NCBI GenBank assembly: GCA_017559845.1
Contig: JAFYQQ010000014.1
Span: 107,554 to 171,553, forward strand
DNA from: Bacteroidaceae bacterium
Lineage (GTDB): Bacteria > Bacteroidota > Bacteroidia > Bacteroidales > Bacteroidaceae
Length of the DNA: 64,000 nt
Direction of reading: 5' to 3'
Positions 42,171 to 50,183 of the stretch are shown here, one piece after another. Numbering within the stretch: position 1 is the stretch's first letter; every line of letters starts with the position of its first letter. The notes under the pieces were generated by a model. The model was not told where the DNA came from and ran no database searches. It worked only from the letters and a program-made list of their open reading frames with translations. The position numbers were made by a program, and so were the translations under genes.

Positions 42171-43424
42171 ATGATCAAAACGAGCGTAAAGAAATATCTG
42201 CAAGTTTTCTGTGGCCTGACAATGCTGCTGCCTTCTGTGGCCATGGCTCAGGAGCAGAAGGAATGGAAGGGGTTTTCCATTTCCGATGCCGATGAACTGA
42301 TGGAGCAGGTACGCAATATGCCTTTTGTCGAGGTGGGTAAGGGCGTATCCTTTACCCCCAAGAACAAGTTGTTCAAGATGACAATACGGTTTCGCATGCA
42401 GAACCAGTTGGCCATGGACTTTGATGATGATTTTTCGCTGGAGGAGACACAGGCCCAGGTAAAGCGTCTTCGCCTCCGTCTAGATGGTTTTCTTTATTCG
42501 CCCAAACTGCTTTATTGCATCCAGCTTGGCTTTACGCCTTATGACACGAAGGTATTGCCTAATGGCAACAATAACTTTATACGTGATGCTGTTGTCTGTT
42601 ATCGCCCTTCAGACACTTGGAACATCGCCTTTGGACAGACAACCGTCAAGTCGAGCAGAGAGAATATAAAGTCGTCAAGCGCAATGCAGTTTTCCAATGC
42701 CAGCATTGTGAACTCCGAGTTCAACCCCGATCGCGACTTTGGCTTCTTTAGCGAATATTACAAACGCCTTTTCGGCAACTTCAATGTGACGGCAAATGCC
42801 GCTGTCACTTTGGGCGAAGGACGCAACTGGGTGGCAAGCAAGAGCAAAGGTTTTGCCTATACTGGTCGAGTGGAACTTTTCCCGCTGGGTCGTTTCAAAG
42901 CGTCTGGAGAAGTGATAGAGGGTGATTTTCTACGCGAACAGTCGGTCAAACTGATGCTGGCGGGTGCGTTCTCCTACAATGACCGGACCACTCGCGTGCA
43001 TGGCCAGTGTGGCTCGCAGCTTCCCGATGGCGTAATGGCCAGCATGAAGCAGTATTACCTCGATTTTGTTCTCAAATATCGGGGATTTGCCTTTTGTGCA
43101 GACTTTATGGGCCGCATTTGCGACAAGCCCCTCTATTCTGGCGACTTGTTCACTTATACAGGAAAGGGTGTGAATGCACAAACCAGTTATATCTTTAGAA
43201 AGAATTGGGAGGTGGCCCTGCGCAACTCCACGCTTCTCCCCGATGCAAAGGTTCGTCCGATGGTGGGGTACACTGGTTTCAACCAGACAACGTTTGCCGT
43301 TACGAAATATCTTATTGGACACAGCCTGAAGGTGCAGGCGGATGCCTCGTACAATCACCGCACAGAGGCACTCAATGCCTATAACCGTTGGCAGCTTCGC
43401 TTTGTTCTGGAGGCCGGCCTCTAA
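42171..43424 (+). CDS. Porin, OprP/OprO-like outer-membrane channel
   Basis: A 417-residue predicted beta-barrel. The signal peptide is about 26 residues (ending AMAQE). The following region has frequent short amphipathic strands, including FKMTIRFRMQNQLAMDFDDD and RLRLRLDGFLYSPKLLYCIQ, and the chain ends in an aromatic-rich last strand (WQLRFVLEAGL). This fits the phosphate-selective porin O/P family. Whether phosphate is really the substrate is not clear; no Pho genes are adjacent. Confidence 0.78.
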   Translation: MIKTSVKKYLQVFCGLTMLLPSVAMAQEQKEWKGFSISDADELMEQVRNMPFVEVGKGVSFTPKNKLFKMTIRFRMQNQLAMDFDDDFSLEETQAQVKRLRLRLDGFLYSPKLLYCIQLGFTPYDTKVLPNGNNNFIRDAVVCYRPSDTWNIAFGQTTVKSSRENIKSSSAMQFSNASIVNSEFNPDRDFGFFSEYYKRLFGNFNVTANAAVTLGEGRNWVASKSKGFAYTGRVELFPLGRFKASGEVIEGDFLREQSVKLMLAGAFSYNDRTTRVHGQCGSQLPDGVMASMKQYYLDFVLKYRGFAFCADFMGRICDKPLYSGDLFTYTGKGVNAQTSYIFRKNWEVALRNSTLLPDAKVRPMVGYTGFNQTTFAVTKYLIGHSLKVQADASYNHRTEALNAYNRWQLRFVLEAGL

Positions 43425-43462
43425 AAAATGCGCTTTGTGCGCTGGTTTTCTTTGTGCCCTTG

Positions 43463-43493
43463 TTGCACAATTGGGGCAAATGAACTACCTTTG
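43463..43493 (+). promoter_or_regulatory. Promoter of the GH16 gene (-33/-7)
   Basis: TTG (43463-43465), 20 nt, TACCTTTG (43486-43493), 27 bp before the ATG at 43520. Confidence 0.7.
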
Positions 43494-43519
43494 TGGTTGT
43501 ATTATTAAATTTATGCAGA

Positions 43520-44305
43520 ATGAAAGCACATCGTTGTCTTCTTGTTTCCGCGCTTATGTTGATGGCGGCTTCCACGTTTGCCGGACAGCCAAAATACAAA
43601 CTTGTTTGGAAAGAGAATTTTCGGGGAAACCATTTCAATGAAAAGTTCTGGAGCAAGATTCCCAGAGGAACATCCGACTGGAACCGCAGAATGTCCGACC
43701 ATCCTTCGTTGTACAAGGTGGAAAAGGGTAGGTTGGTACTGAGGGGCGTGGTCAACGACGGACTTGTGCCCGATGACCCGGTTCCTTTTCTAACTGGAGG
43801 TGTGTACACCAAGAACAAGAAGACCATCACTTATGGCAAGGTGGAGGTGCGTGCCAAACTTCATGCCGCCAAAGGCGCATGGCCAGCCATCTGGATGCTG
43901 CCTAATGACAAAGGATGGCCCGATGGCGGTGAAATAGACATCATGGAACGTTTGAACGGCGATTCCATAGCTTACCAGACGGTACACTCCTATTACACTT
44001 ATGTACTCAAGCAAGAAACTCCGCGCAAGGGGGCAACCGGTCCCATAGACCCAGACGGATATAATGTCTATGCCGTTGAAATATTGCCGGACAGTCTGGT
44101 CTTTTCCATCAACGACCGCCGCACCTTCTCCTATCCGCGTATCCAGACAGACAAACCCGGACAATATCCTTTTGGCACTCCGTTCTATCTGTTGATTGAC
44201 ATGCAGATTGAGGGACAGTGGGTAGGAAAGGCAGATCCCAAGGATTATCCCGTGGAAATGTGGATAGACTGGGTAAAGATGTATGAATTGAAAGAGAACC
44301 GATAA
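43520..44305 (+). CDS. Secreted glycoside hydrolase family 16 (endo-beta-glucanase type)
   Basis: A 261-residue secreted enzyme cleaving beta-1,3 or mixed beta-1,3/1,4-linked polysaccharides. The signal peptide ends near ASTFA-GQ (about residue 21). The catalytic motif is E138-I-D140-I-M-E143 (GGEIDIMERLN); the extra Met is the beta-bulge form of laminarinases and lichenases. AWPAIWMLP and the C-terminal DWVKMYE close the jelly roll. Start chosen at the ATG at 43520, below the promoter. There is no SusCD pair nearby, so it is not in a standard PUL. Confidence 0.9.
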   Translation: MKAHRCLLVSALMLMAASTFAGQPKYKLVWKENFRGNHFNEKFWSKIPRGTSDWNRRMSDHPSLYKVEKGRLVLRGVVNDGLVPDDPVPFLTGGVYTKNKKTITYGKVEVRAKLHAAKGAWPAIWMLPNDKGWPDGGEIDIMERLNGDSIAYQTVHSYYTYVLKQETPRKGATGPIDPDGYNVYAVEILPDSLVFSINDRRTFSYPRIQTDKPGQYPFGTPFYLLIDMQIEGQWVGKADPKDYPVEMWIDWVKMYELKENR

Positions 44306-44337
44306 AGAGTAATACCAAGTAAAACAAGATTTGAAAA

Positions 44338-45606
44338 ATGAGAAGACTTTGTACTTTGTTGTTTTTGGCAGGAACACTGGGCCTTATGCTTGTGGGCTGC
44401 CAGTCTGGAGAGAAAAAGAGAAAGACGCTTTTTGTCATAGTAGACGGTGTAACGGTAGATAATATCGAGCGCATAGCGCCGGCCACAATCTTTGACATTG
44501 CTTCTGTAGGAGGATATTCCAGAGGCTATTGTGGCGGTAAGGTGGGACAGTATTCCCAAACGCCCACAATTTCGGCCGTGGGGTATAACAACATCCTCAC
44601 CGGAACATGGGTAAACAAGCATAATGTAAGTGGAAACACAAACCAGAACCCCAATTATAATTACTGGAGCATCTTCCGTATAGCCAAGGAGCAGAAAGAG
44701 GATGTAAAGACCGCGCTTTATTCCAGCTGGACTGATAATCGCACCGTACTATTGGGCGAGGGAAAACCGGAAACTGGCGGACTCAAGATTGACTATGTCT
44801 TTGACGGCTACGACATTGATGAAAAGGCATTCCCGAAACGCAAGCACGACCTGCACATCTTTGAAATAGATTCTTTTGTATGCGAGCGTGCGGCAGAATG
44901 TATCACTAAGGAGGCACCGGACTTGAACTGGGTTTACCTGTGGTATACAGATGACGCTTACCACCTTTTCGGTGACGGAACTTTCTCGGATAAATATGTA
45001 CACAAGACCGATTCCATGATTACAAAGTTGTGGGAGGCGGTGAAGTATCGCGAACAGAACCATAATGAAGAATGGATGGTGATAGTCCTGTCCGACCACG
45101 GACGTGACGAGATGGGTTACGGCCACGGAGGACAATCGGACCGTGCGCGTGCCATCTGGATGTCTACCAACATCAAGGAGGTGAACGGACAGTTTGCCGA
45201 GCCTTATCTCTCTCATGCCGATGTGAACCCCACCATCTGCAAGTTCATGGGATTTGAAGTGCCTCGCGATGTGGCTTTTGAATCGGATGGTAGTAGTTTT
45301 TATGGCCCTCGTGACATTTATGCGCTCGAATCACGCAATTACGACAACAAGGTGGTGCTGAGTTGGAAGGTGGACCAGGGCAAGGGTACAGCCCGTGTGT
45401 TTATGGCCAGTGAAAACAATTTTGCCAAGGGACAGCCGGACGACTGGAAAGAAGTGGCCACAGTGCCTGTAACCGATGGCGGATGCACAGTGGACCTGGG
45501 TGCGGTAGATTCCGATTTCTATAAGTTTGCCATCCAGACAGAGAACACGGTTCTTAATCTGTGGAATCCCCGAAAGAAGAATCAACCCTACAAGCCAGCC
45601 GAATGA
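44338..45606 (+). CDS. Lipoprotein of the alkaline phosphatase/nucleotide pyrophosphatase superfamily
   Basis: A 422-residue predicted phosphodiesterase or phosphatase. The signal peptide ends with the lipobox LVGC (Cys at about 20). Metal-binding elements of the superfamily appear in order: FVIVDGV (Asp), PTISAVGYNNILTG (nucleophile region), LWYTDDAYHLFG, and VLSDHGRDEMGYGHGG (Asp-His and late His). The C-terminal 80 residues look like a small strand-rich domain. It lies 32 bp after the GH16 gene, possibly co-transcribed. The substrate is unknown. Confidence 0.82.
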   Translation: MRRLCTLLFLAGTLGLMLVGCQSGEKKRKTLFVIVDGVTVDNIERIAPATIFDIASVGGYSRGYCGGKVGQYSQTPTISAVGYNNILTGTWVNKHNVSGNTNQNPNYNYWSIFRIAKEQKEDVKTALYSSWTDNRTVLLGEGKPETGGLKIDYVFDGYDIDEKAFPKRKHDLHIFEIDSFVCERAAECITKEAPDLNWVYLWYTDDAYHLFGDGTFSDKYVHKTDSMITKLWEAVKYREQNHNEEWMVIVLSDHGRDEMGYGHGGQSDRARAIWMSTNIKEVNGQFAEPYLSHADVNPTICKFMGFEVPRDVAFESDGSSFYGPRDIYALESRNYDNKVVLSWKVDQGKGTARVFMASENNFAKGQPDDWKEVATVPVTDGGCTVDLGAVDSDFYKFAIQTENTVLNLWNPRKKNQPYKPAE

Positions 45607-45662
45607 TTGGGTGGTGTAAAAGTGTATATATAATAATGTATTAGATAAACGTCTTTATTTCT

Positions 45663-47258
45663 ATGTTTGCACAATTGTTACAATCGTCCTATTTTTCGTT
45701 ATTCCTGATGGTTGCGCTTGGCTTTATGTTGGGCCGCATCAAGGTCAAAGGACTTTCTCTCGATGTATCGGCTGTGATTTTCATAGCCTTGCTTTTCGGA
45801 CACTTCGGTGTGTTCATACCCAAGGAACTGGGTAATTTCGGACTGGTTCTTTTTATCTTTACCATTGGCATACAGGCCGGCCCAGGTTTCTTTGATTCCT
45901 TCCGCAGCAAGGGAAAGGCGCTCATTGTCATTGCCATGCTCATTATCGCCTCGGCGTGTGTGGCGGCTGTCGGTTTGAAGTTTGCTTTCGGTATGGACAC
46001 TCCCAGTATTGTAGGACTGATTTCCGGAGCGCTAACCAGTACGCCCGGTCTGGCTGTGGCCATTGACTGTACCAATTCGCCTTTGGCTTCTATTGCCTAT
46101 GGTGTGGCCTATCCCTTCGGTGTAATCGGTGTAATACTCTTTGTCAAGTTGATGCCCAAGATGTGGCGTGTTGACTTGCAGAAGGAAGCGGAGCGCCTGG
46201 AATCGGAGCGCAGAGGACAGTATCCCGAACTTGCAACCTGTATGTTTATGGTTACGAACCAATTGGCATTCGGAAAGAGCTTGCGCCAGATTAACGTGCG
46301 TTCCATGACCGGTGCTGTGGTTTCGCGCCTTAAGCATGGAGATGACATTGTTATTCCTCAGGCAGACTCAGTTCTGCACGAAGGTGATATCATTCAAGCA
46401 GTTGGAAGCGATGAGGCTTTGAAGCAGATGGAACTGCTTATCGGAAAACGATTGGAAGGCGAACTGCCTTTGCATCATACGCAGGAGGTGGTTTCCTTGT
46501 TGCTCACGAACAAGCATGCGGTAAACAAGATGTTGGGAGAACTCAACTTGCAGTATCGTTATAGTTGCACCGTAACCCGTGTTCGCCGAAGCGGAATTGA
46601 CATTGCTCCCTCGCCCAATCTGGTACTGAAATTCGGTGATAAGCTGATGGTAGCAGGAGAGAAGGAGGATTTAGAGGATGTGACCAAACTTCTGGGCAAT
46701 GATGCCAAGAAGGTTTCCGATACAGACTTTTTCCCCATTGCCATGGGTATTGTCCTTGGTGTGCTTTTCGGCAAGTTGTCCATTTCCTTCTCTGATAGTT
46801 TCTCATTCTCTCCGGGACTGACCGGTGGTGTGCTCATTGTGGCTTTGATTCTTGGTGCGGTGGGAAAGACTGGTCCTGTGCTGTGGACTATGTCTGGAGC
46901 TTCCAATCAGTTGCTCAGGCAATTGGGCCTGCTCCTTTTCCTTGCGGAGGTGGGAACCTCTGCCGGAAAGAATCTGGTGGAGACCTTCCAGGAAAGTGGT
47001 TTGCTGATGTTTGGCGTGGGTGCTATCGTTACTCTTGTGCCTATGTTCTCGGCCATGCTGGTGGGCAGATACTTGTTGAAAATCAGTCCGCTTGACATGT
47101 TGGGTGCCATCACTGGAGGTATGACCAGTACGCCGGGCCTGGTGGCGGCGGATTCTATGGCAGACAGCAACGTGCCCAGTGTGGCATACGCCACGGTTTA
47201 TCCCATTGCCATGGTCTTCCTCATTTTGTTTATCCAGCTTATCAGCATGTTCTTCTGA
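45663..47258 (+). CDS. AspT/YidE-type transporter with two RCK_C domains
   Basis: A 531-residue membrane transporter of the aspartate:alanine exchanger (AAE) family. Two five- to six-span halves share the repeated signature GALTSTPGL (about residue 125) and GGMTSTPGL (about residue 484). Between them lie two cytoplasmic TrkA_C/RCK_C domains (about 195-350), which probably sense a ligand. The substrate is not determined. A convergent terminator lies just downstream. Confidence 0.9.
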   Translation: MFAQLLQSSYFSLFLMVALGFMLGRIKVKGLSLDVSAVIFIALLFGHFGVFIPKELGNFGLVLFIFTIGIQAGPGFFDSFRSKGKALIVIAMLIIASACVAAVGLKFAFGMDTPSIVGLISGALTSTPGLAVAIDCTNSPLASIAYGVAYPFGVIGVILFVKLMPKMWRVDLQKEAERLESERRGQYPELATCMFMVTNQLAFGKSLRQINVRSMTGAVVSRLKHGDDIVIPQADSVLHEGDIIQAVGSDEALKQMELLIGKRLEGELPLHHTQEVVSLLLTNKHAVNKMLGELNLQYRYSCTVTRVRRSGIDIAPSPNLVLKFGDKLMVAGEKEDLEDVTKLLGNDAKKVSDTDFFPIAMGIVLGVLFGKLSISFSDSFSFSPGLTGGVLIVALILGAVGKTGPVLWTMSGASNQLLRQLGLLLFLAEVGTSAGKNLVETFQESGLLMFGVGAIVTLVPMFSAMLVGRYLLKISPLDMLGAITGGMTSTPGLVAADSMADSNVPSVAYATVYPIAMVFLILFIQLISMFF

Positions 47259-47276
47259 TTGCACATGATTTAATAC

Positions 47277-47316
47277 AAATGGCCGCAGATTGGAGTAAAC
47301 CAGTCTGCGGCCATTT
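47277..47316. terminator. Bidirectional terminator between convergent genes
   Basis: A 17-bp stem (47277-47293 with 47300-47316, one wobble pair) with loop AGTAAA starts with AAAT and ends with ATTT. It serves the AspT-like gene (+) and the DUF362 gene (-). Confidence 0.8.
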
Positions 47317-47337
47317 GTGATATAATGGTGAGAGTGT

Positions 47338-48465
47338 TTATTTCACCAATTCATATTCACGGCTTCCGATACCAATCTTTTCGGCGTGCTCCAAGCAAGA
47401 TTTCCATTCCGATTCGGGGGTTGAATTCTTGAAGTGGTCATGATGGTCATGGAAGTCGGGTCGATGCATGCGGTCGTAGAGCTGGCTTCCCGGCATTGGG
47501 GTGGCGGCAAGGCAGGCATCCACACAAGCTTGGTCAAGCGCCAGCGGATCCTTTGAAACGAACATTCCGATGTTCGGAAGGATGGGTGCGTCGTTCTCTG
47601 GGTGGCAGTCGCAGTTTGGCGAGATGTCCAGTACCAGTGAAATGTGGAAGTGGGGGCGTCCGTCAATGACAGCCTTGGCATATTCTGCCATCTTGTAGTT
47701 CAGAAGCTGGGGCGCATGGTAGTCTGTTGATGAGATGGCGTCAAAGTTGCAGGCGGCAATGCAGCGTCCACAACCTACACAGTTGTCCGCATTCACCGAC
47801 ATCTTCTTGTTCTCCTCGTCAAATATAAGGGCATTGTTGGCGCATTGAGCAAGGCATTGCTTGCAACCGCGACACAGATCCTGGGCAATCTCGGTCTTTC
47901 CACTGATGTGTTGCTCGCACTTTCCAGCACGCGAGCCACATCCCATACCAATGTTCTTGATGGCACCGCCGAATCCGGTCATTTCATGACCCTTGAAGTG
48001 GTTCAGGCTGATGAACACATCAGCATCCATCACAGCACGGCCAATTTTGGCTTTTTCCACGTATTCGCCTCCTTCTACAGACACTTCCACGTCGTCTGTG
48101 CCCTTCAGACCATCGCCAATGAGGATGGGACAACCCACGGTGAGCGGTGTGAAACCGTTTTCCCAGGCACAATAAAGATGCTCCAGTGCATTCTTACGGC
48201 TGCCGGGATAGAGCGTGTTACAGTCGGTAAGGAAAGGCTTTCCGGCCAGTTCCTTCACCACATCCACCACTGCACGGGCATAGTTGGGGCGCAGATAGCT
48301 GATGTTACCCATCTCGCCGAAGTGCATCTTTATGGCCACAAACTTGCCTTCCAGGTCAAGGTCGGCAATACCGGCCTTGCGGATAAGCTTCTTCAGTTTG
48401 GTGGGCAGGCCGTCGCCGTTGGCTTTTGTGCGGAAATCGGTAAAATATACTTTTGCTTTTTCCAT
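47338..48465 (-). CDS. DUF362 protein with two 4Fe-4S clusters
   Basis: A 375-residue iron-sulfur protein. The N-terminal two thirds is the DUF362 domain (FVAIKMHFGEMGNISYLRP, then NHFKGHEMTGFGGAIKNIGM). Next come two ferredoxin-type motifs, CRGCKQCLAQC and CVGCGRCIAAC (about residues 198-250). It may take part in electron transfer or Fe-S handling; the reaction is unknown. It has no signal peptide. The META lipoprotein gene lies 8 bp upstream in the same direction. Confidence 0.87.
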   Translation of the reverse strand: MEKAKVYFTDFRTKANGDGLPTKLKKLIRKAGIADLDLEGKFVAIKMHFGEMGNISYLRPNYARAVVDVVKELAGKPFLTDCNTLYPGSRKNALEHLYCAWENGFTPLTVGCPILIGDGLKGTDDVEVSVEGGEYVEKAKIGRAVMDADVFISLNHFKGHEMTGFGGAIKNIGMGCGSRAGKCEQHISGKTEIAQDLCRGCKQCLAQCANNALIFDEENKKMSVNADNCVGCGRCIAACNFDAISSTDYHAPQLLNYKMAEYAKAVIDGRPHFHISLVLDISPNCDCHPENDAPILPNIGMFVSKDPLALDQACVDACLAATPMPGSQLYDRMHRPDFHDHHDHFKNSTPESEWKSCLEHAEKIGIGSREYELVK

Positions 48466-48473
48466 TTCTTTAT

Positions 48474-48878
48474 TTACTTTTTCAGGGTCATGATAACTTT
48501 TCCCTCCTCGTTCAGTATGGTGGCGGTGCTGTCCTTTACCTCAATGGTGGAAATGGCGTTCAGGGCTTCCGTAACGGCCATCTCAACCTCCATGCTGGCT
48601 CCCATTCGGCGTGTCATGCCGATGTTCTCAAGTACCAGTTTGCCATCTTTCAATGCATATTGTCCGAAGAAGTTATTGACGCTGGTGCAGCCGGTCATTT
48701 CTCCGTTCTCGCCAAAGTTGATGAAAGCTTGGGTTTCGCCTTCTGCTGTACTTTGTCCGCAAGCGGATTCAATGTTCCATTGTCCGGCAATGTCCTCCAG
48801 AGTGGTTTCCTTCTGAGAAGTGCATCCGGGCAGTACGATGGTGCTGATTAGCAGGAATTTCTTGATGATTGTCTTCAT
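48474..48878 (-). CDS. META-domain lipoprotein (HslJ-like)
   Basis: A 134-residue lipoprotein. The ATG at 48878 gives a short signal peptide ending in the lipobox VLPGC (Cys near residue 18), and it is preceded by AGAAAGGAGAAAAG, a good ribosome-binding site. The META domain follows: GQWNIESACG, FINFGENGEMTGCTSVNNFF, MGASMEVEMAVTEALN. HslJ relatives are linked to heat or novobiocin stress in E. coli; here the role is unknown. Its 5' leader contains a tiny ORF and a terminator-like hairpin. Confidence 0.85.
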   Translation of the reverse strand: MKTIIKKFLLISTIVLPGCTSQKETTLEDIAGQWNIESACGQSTAEGETQAFINFGENGEMTGCTSVNNFFGQYALKDGKLVLENIGMTRRMGASMEVEMAVTEALNAISTIEVKDSTATILNEEGKVIMTLKK

Positions 48879-48954
48879 AGGTCTTTTCTCCTTTCTGTTG
48901 TTTAGTGAGATTTTTTGTTCGCTTGTGCTTGGCATGATGACCAGACGTCCGGAT

Positions 48955-48982
48955 AAAAAAGAAGGCTGTCATCACGACAACC
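48955..48982 (-). terminator. Leader hairpin with T-tract (possible attenuator)
   Basis: On the minus strand GGTTGTC (48982-48976), loop GTGAT, GACAGCC (48970-48964), then TTCTTTTTT. It lies between the promoter at 49031 and the META gene start at 48878, so it would stop transcripts early unless relieved. Confidence 0.6.
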
Positions 48983-48999
48983 ACTCCTTTTCATTAACC

Positions 49000-49017
49000 T
49001 TAAAAATCTAATACCAT
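49000..49017 (-). CDS. Possible 5-codon leader peptide
   Basis: ATG GTA TTA GAT TTT TAA (M-V-L-D-F) lies about 10 nt below the predicted transcription start and 18 nt above the leader hairpin. It has no strong ribosome-binding site, so translation is uncertain. The arrangement of promoter, mini-ORF and hairpin resembles attenuation leaders. Confidence 0.35.
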   Translation of the reverse strand: MVLDF

Positions 49018-49030
49018 GAAAAACACGATG

Positions 49031-49062
49031 CAAAATTAGTGGTTTTCTCTTTTCCGTGCAAA
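49031..49062 (-). promoter_or_regulatory. Promoter of the META gene leader (-33/-7)
   Basis: Minus-strand TTTG (49059-49062), 20 nt, TAATTTTG (49031-49038). Transcription would begin near 49025, giving a leader of about 150 nt. Confidence 0.65.
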
Positions 49063-49319
49063 CCCTACACTCCTTTTTTCGTATTTTTCCGCTTTTTATT
49101 GACTTATGTCAAGAATGTTGCCGCATTCTTATGAAAAACAGCCTCATTCTTGCTTGGCTGACGCTGCGTGCAGCCTTTGGTGAATAGGTGTGAAAGGGAT
49201 GTGTTTTCGGGCAATCTATAATCTCTGCTTATCTGTACACTTGTGACATTCCTGGAACATAGTGCTTAAAAAGTTGTAGGACAGTGCTATAAAAGTTCTT
49301 TCTCTGAGGCAAAAGTTTT

Positions 49320-49403
49320 GTTCCAAAGTTTGGAACGTACATTCCAAGTAATGAAACGTATGTTCCAAAGTTTGAAACGTACATCCCAAACCTTGGGATG
49401 AAC
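49320..49403. repeat. Phased palindrome array, TTCCAA core, 21-bp period
   Basis: TTCCAA starts at 49321, 49342 and 49363 and TCCCAA at 49384, exactly 21 bp apart. The first unit is the perfect palindrome GTTCCAAAGTTTGGAAC. Most units end in GAACGT or GAAACGT. Spacers are more alike than in the 22-bp arrays. Confidence 0.8.
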
Positions 49404-49535
49404 TTTTTATCGTTGACAAAAAACTTTTTTAGTGTGGCTAAAAAACAAATTCATTATAGCCGCCAAACAATTTTGATGAATTTATTCTTCAATTCCGCTG
49501 AGTCTGTATATTCAAGCGTGTACAGACGCGCCAAT

Positions 49536-49883
49536 TAAGGGTGGTTCTAAAAATTATGTCGGGTTGATTTTCGTTTTTTGGCTGTCGCCGAAGGGACTAC
49601 CGTTCGGAAAATCCTAAACAAGTTTAGTTTTCGCTCGCTTAATCGTCCCTTTCGTGTGTGCTTTTGTAAGTTGAAGAAGGAGACAAAGATTGTGAAAGGT
49701 GAGAGGAGAAAGGTCAAACTGGTTTGACTTTTATTCCGAACCGCATCCAATCTTCGCGAAGCACAGCGAGCTATGTGACAGATGAGACTTGACAAAATGA
49801 CACCGAAAGAGACGAAAAGCGGCCGAAACGGAGAACACCAGAAAAGGTAAAACCTAAATTCAGAATTTTTAGAACCACCCTTA
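49536..49883. mobile_element. MITE-like element with 20-bp terminal inverted repeats
   Basis: TAAGGGTGGTTCTAAAAATT at 49536-49555 is matched exactly in inverse orientation at 49864-49883, giving a 348-bp element. The inside has no intact transposase; one minus-strand frame of about 140 codons crosses it without a known domain. The ends would fit insertion at TA, as in IS630/Tc1-type elements, but this is not proven. It sits directly below the tRNA-Leu terminator. Confidence 0.7.
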
Positions 49884-49896
49884 TGTCTTAGGGGTA

Positions 49897-49930
49897 TAAA
49901 AAAAACGGAGAGGTTTTTCAACTCTCTCCG
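49897..49930 (-). terminator. Rho-independent terminator of tRNA-Leu
   Basis: On the minus strand CGGAGAG (49930-49924) pairs with CTCTCCG (49912-49906), followed by eight T residues. Confidence 0.85.
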
Positions 49931-49936
49931 CTTCTG

Positions 49937-50018
49937 TACCCAGACCCGGGATCGAACCGGGATGGGTTGCCCCACTGGTGTTTGAGACCAGCGCGTCTAC
50001 CGATTCCGCCATCTGGGC
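49937..50018 (-). tRNA. tRNA-Leu (CAA)
   Basis: An 82-nt cloverleaf. Acceptor GCCCAGA pairs with TCTGGGT, the D arm contains GGTAGACGC, the anticodon loop is CTCAAAC (anticodon CAA), the long variable arm marks a class II tRNA, and the T arm contains GGTTCGATCCC. CCA is not encoded. It has its own promoter and terminator. Confidence 0.95.
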
Positions 50019-50029
50019 TTTTTGCGCTG

Positions 50030-50061
50030 CAAAGGTAGATGTTTTTGCTGAATTGACCAAA
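50030..50061 (-). promoter_or_regulatory. Promoter of tRNA-Leu (-33/-7)
   Basis: Minus-strand TTTG (50058-50061), 20 nt, TACCTTTG (50030-50037), 12 bp before the mature 5' end. Confidence 0.7.
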
Positions 50062-50127
50062 TGTTTTAAATGTTTTTTTGCTAAAGAGGTCGCATTTTAG
50101 TGAAATCCGGTTGTATTGTCATTATAA

Positions 50128-50159
50128 AGGCTGGACATTGCAATTGTAATGCCCAGCCT
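50128..50159 (-). terminator. Probable terminator after the flotillin gene
   Basis: AGGCTGG-A-CATT and AATG-C-CCAGCCT form a 12-position stem with one mismatch, 24 bp after the flotillin stop. The T-tract is poor, so efficiency is uncertain. Confidence 0.5.
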
Positions 50160-50183
50160 GTAAAAACGTGATTCTCTGTTTTT

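Larger units (their letters stand above)
48879..49936. other. Gene-free stretch with leader, phased array and MITE-like element
   Basis: No protein gene is called here beyond the possible 5-codon leader. From left to right it holds the META leader (48879-49062), a small hairpin GGCTGACGCTGCGTGCAGCC near 49156, the array at 49320-49403, the inverted-repeat element at 49536-49883 and the tRNA-Leu terminator. Nothing is recognised in 49080-49150 or 49404-49535. Confidence 0.6.

Noticed and set aside
45662..45669. TATGTTTG as a promoter -7 box at the AspT-like gene
   Set aside because: It overlaps the start codon, no TTTG lies 20 nt upstream, and the protein needs its full N-terminus for the first span, so it is probably chance.
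49547..49975. A 142-codon minus-strand gene over the MITE-like element
   Set aside because: It begins inside the tRNA-Leu gene and crosses its terminator and both inverted repeats; no domain is recognisable.
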